Shown: positions 5,069 through 6,759 of the stretch, in pieces
Layout of the letters: every line of letters starts with the position of its first letter
Position numbering within the stretch: the stretch's first letter is position 1
Source of the DNA: an uncultured Oscillospiraceae bacterium
Lineage (GTDB): Bacteria; Bacillota; Clostridia; Oscillospirales; Acutalibacteraceae
NCBI GenBank assembly: GCA_905193585.1
Contig: CAJJPG010000097.1
Coordinates: 1 to 6,759, forward strand
Direction: 5' to 3'
Length of the DNA: 6,759 nucleotides
Position numbers and translations under genes: made by a program
Notes under the pieces: model-generated
The model's input: only the letters and a program-made list of their open reading frames with translations
Told to the model about the DNA's origin: nothing
Databases searched by the model: none

Positions 5069-5974
5069 TTGCTTAAAATTGAACATTTAACCAAAAGCTA
5101 CGGTGACAAAAAAGCTGTGGACGACCTGAGCTTCAAGGTCAAAGAGGGCGAATTTTTCGCATTTTTGGGCGTTAACGGCGCGGGAAAATCCACCACCATT
5201 AACATTATGTGCGGTCAGCTTTCAAAGGACGGCGGCAGGGTGGAGATTTGCGGAACGGATATTGATAAAGACCCCGACCGCATAAAACGCAGTCTCGGCG
5301 TTGTTTTTCAGAACTCGGTGCTGGATAAAGACCTTTCGGTAAAGGATAACCTTGAAAGCCGCGCGGCGCTTTACGGAATACACGGTGCCGAATTTAAGAC
5401 ACGGCTTTCGTATCTCGCAAAGCTGCTTGATTTTGAAAATTTACTGCGGCAGCCGGTGGGTAAGCTATCGGGCGGTCAGCGCAGAAGAATAGATATTGCA
5501 AGGGCGCTTTTGCACAGCCCTGAAATTCTTATTCTTGACGAACCGACCACAGGGCTTGACCCGCAGACCCGCAAGCTCTTGTGGCAGGTTATAGGCGGAC
5601 TCAGACGCGACAGCGGGCTTACGGTGTTTCTTACCACCCACTATATGGAAGAGGCGGCGGACGCCGATTACGTTGTAATATTGGATAAGGGAAAAATCGC
5701 CGCCGAGGGCACGCCTTTGCAGCTGAAAAATAAATATACGGGCGATTTTATAACGCTGTACGGCGTAAACGAGGAAACGGTAAAAGGCTTGGGCGCGCCG
5801 TACGAGCCGCTGCGAGACGCTTTTCGCGTGGCGGTACCCGATACTGCGGCGGCAACCGGGCTTATTATTAAATACCCCGAAATTTTCCGCGATTATGAAA
5901 TAACCAAGGGCAAAATGGATGACGTTTTTCTTGCCGTAACGGGCAAAAAACTTACAGGGGGTGAAGAGAAATGA
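5069..5974 (+). CDS. ABC transporter ATP-binding protein, DrrA/NodI-like
   Basis: The ATP-hydrolysing subunit of an ABC-2 type exporter, acting as a cytoplasmic dimer on the inner face of the membrane. The 301-residue protein, starting at TTG, has Walker A GVNGAGKST at 34-42, the Q-loop glutamine at 81 (GVVFQ), signature LSGGQ at 133-137, Walker B ILILDEP at 153-159 with catalytic Glu158, D-loop GLDP at 162-165, and switch His191 (TTH). All catalytic residues are intact. The C-terminal part (about 215-301) resembles the DUF4162-type extension found in drug, bacteriocin and daunorubicin-type exporters. The start is 3 bases after the flavodoxin stop. The end overlaps the permease start by ATGA (5971-5974), implying translational coupling and equal subunit amounts. 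The substrate cannot be told from sequence. Confidence 0.95.
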   Translation: MLKIEHLTKSYGDKKAVDDLSFKVKEGEFFAFLGVNGAGKSTTINIMCGQLSKDGGRVEICGTDIDKDPDRIKRSLGVVFQNSVLDKDLSVKDNLESRAALYGIHGAEFKTRLSYLAKLLDFENLLRQPVGKLSGGQRRRIDIARALLHSPEILILDEPTTGLDPQTRKLLWQVIGGLRRDSGLTVFLTTHYMEEAADADYVVILDKGKIAAEGTPLQLKNKYTGDFITLYGVNEETVKGLGAPYEPLRDAFRVAVPDTAAATGLIIKYPEIFRDYEITKGKMDDVFLAVTGKKLTGGEEK

Positions 5975-6759
5975 CCGGGCTTTCAGCGCTTGTAAAACGA
6001 AATACAAAGCTATATTTCAAGGATAAGGGAATGTTTATATCCTCCCTTATTACTCCTATAATACTTCTGGTTCTGTATTCAACCTTTTTGAAAAAGGTGT
6101 ATGACGATTCTTTCCGCTCCGCGCTTAAAGCGGCGGGCGCCTCTATATCTGACGCGGTTCTTAACGGCTGCGTGGGCGGCCAGCTTATTTCTTCCCTTTT
6201 GGCGGTAAGCTGTGTTACGGTTGCGTTCTGCTCCAATCTTTTAATGATAAAGGATAAAACAAGCGGCGCGCGGCACGACCTTACCGTTTCGCCCGTGCAT
6301 TTCGGCACACTGGGACTGGGTTACTACATATCTACCCTTGTTTCCACCCTTATTATAAGCCTTTCCGCACTGGCGGCAAGCCTTATTTACCTTTCGGCAG
6401 TCGGCTGGTATTTAACGGCGGCGGATGTTCTGCTTATGGTTCTTGACGTATTCCTGCTCACCATGTTCGGCACGGCGCTTTCCTCCTGCGTAAACTTCTT
6501 TTTAACTACCGACGGTCAGGCGTCCGCCGTGGGCACGATCGTCAGCGCGGGCTACGGCTTCATATGCGGCGCATATATGCCTATTTCAAATTTCGGCAGC
6601 GGGCTGCAAAAGGTGCTTTCTTTCCTGCCGGGAACCTACGGCACAAGCCTTTTGAGAAACCACGCAATGCGCGGCGTATTTGAAGAAATGAAAGCACAGG
6701 GCTTCCCGTCGGAGGTTGTGGAGGCTATACGCGGCAGCGTGGACTGCAATTTGGAATTT
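5971..6759 (+). CDS. ABC-2 type transporter permease, 3'-truncated by window edge
   Basis: The membrane subunit partnering the ATPase just upstream. The frame is open for 263 codons from ATG 5971 to the end of the window with no stop, so the gene continues. AGGGGG (5956-5961) precedes the start by 9 bases, inside the ATPase gene. The N-terminus LSALVKRNTKLYFKDKGMF is the amphipathic, coupling-type segment typical of ABC-2 permeases. Membrane helices are predicted at about 22-40, 72-93, 117-143, 152-178 and 184-205, with a probable sixth beyond the window. A loop after helix 2 (KDKTSGARHDLTVSPV) matches the cytoplasmic 'K-x-x-G-x-x-x-x-L-x-x-x-P' pattern of the family, and LPGTYGTSLLRN follows helix 5. 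The gene belongs to the DrrB/NodJ-like group and probably exports a drug, peptide or lipid; the substrate is unknown. Confidence 0.92.
   Translation, partial: MTGLSALVKRNTKLYFKDKGMFISSLITPIILLVLYSTFLKKVYDDSFRSALKAAGASISDAVLNGCVGGQLISSLLAVSCVTVAFCSNLLMIKDKTSGARHDLTVSPVHFGTLGLGYYISTLVSTLIISLSALAASLIYLSAVGWYLTAADVLLMVLDVFLLTMFGTALSSCVNFFLTTDGQASAVGTIVSAGYGFICGAYMPISNFGSGLQKVLSFLPGTYGTSLLRNHAMRGVFEEMKAQGFPSEVVEAIRGSVDCNLEF

Noticed and set aside
5465..6308. Two minus-strand open frames opposite the ABC genes
   Set aside because: They lie opposite well-supported coding sequence, have no plausible domain, and reflect the GC-rich codons of the real genes.

Overview
The window looks like a piece of a low-to-medium GC Clostridia chromosome, probably an uncultured gut Oscillospirales/Ruminococcaceae-type Firmicute. 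The reasons are strong AGGAGG ribosome binding sites, sigma-A type promoters (TTGACA/TATAAT with 17-base spacers), hairpin-plus-T-run terminators, a tRNA with an encoded CCA end, and an XRE regulator fused to membrane helices. The taxonomic call is inference; no 16S or other decisive marker is present.

Layout. (1) 1-585: the 3' part of an AT-rich gene (by eye about 30% GC) for an unrecognised membrane-anchored protein. It converges on a shared bidirectional terminator (600-643). (2) 669-1932, minus strand: a two-gene unit in which a membrane-anchored XRE regulator is transcribed first and overlaps ung (uracil-DNA glycosylase) by 17 bases. Its consensus promoter places the transcription start on the A of the ATG, so the mRNA is probably leaderless. 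(3) 2005-3898, plus strand: a strong promoter, a structured leader of about 117 bases, rpsB (S2), tsf (EF-Ts) and a terminator. pyrH and frr, which often follow, are absent. (4) 3963-4128: a compact tRNA-Leu(UAA) unit with its own promoter and a terminator whose stem starts on the last base of the CCA end. (5) 4154 to the end, plus strand: an apparent operon of a four-helix membrane protein fused to a flavodoxin-like domain, an ABC ATPase, and an ABC-2 type permease that runs off the window.

The most notable item is in region 5. The membrane/flavodoxin gene is split by a single in-frame TAG at 4679-4681, and the reading frame continues without any shift through the rest of a recognisable flavodoxin domain to a second TAG at 5063-5065. 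It is either a fresh nonsense mutation, a read-through event, or a sequence error. The ATPase start site sits 3 bases beyond the end of that gene, so loss of translation there could also affect the transporter. The ATPase and permease overlap by ATGA and should form a DrrA/DrrB-like exporter of unknown substrate.

I see no CRISPR array, insertion sequence, integrase or phage gene, and nothing that amounts to a wholly new system.
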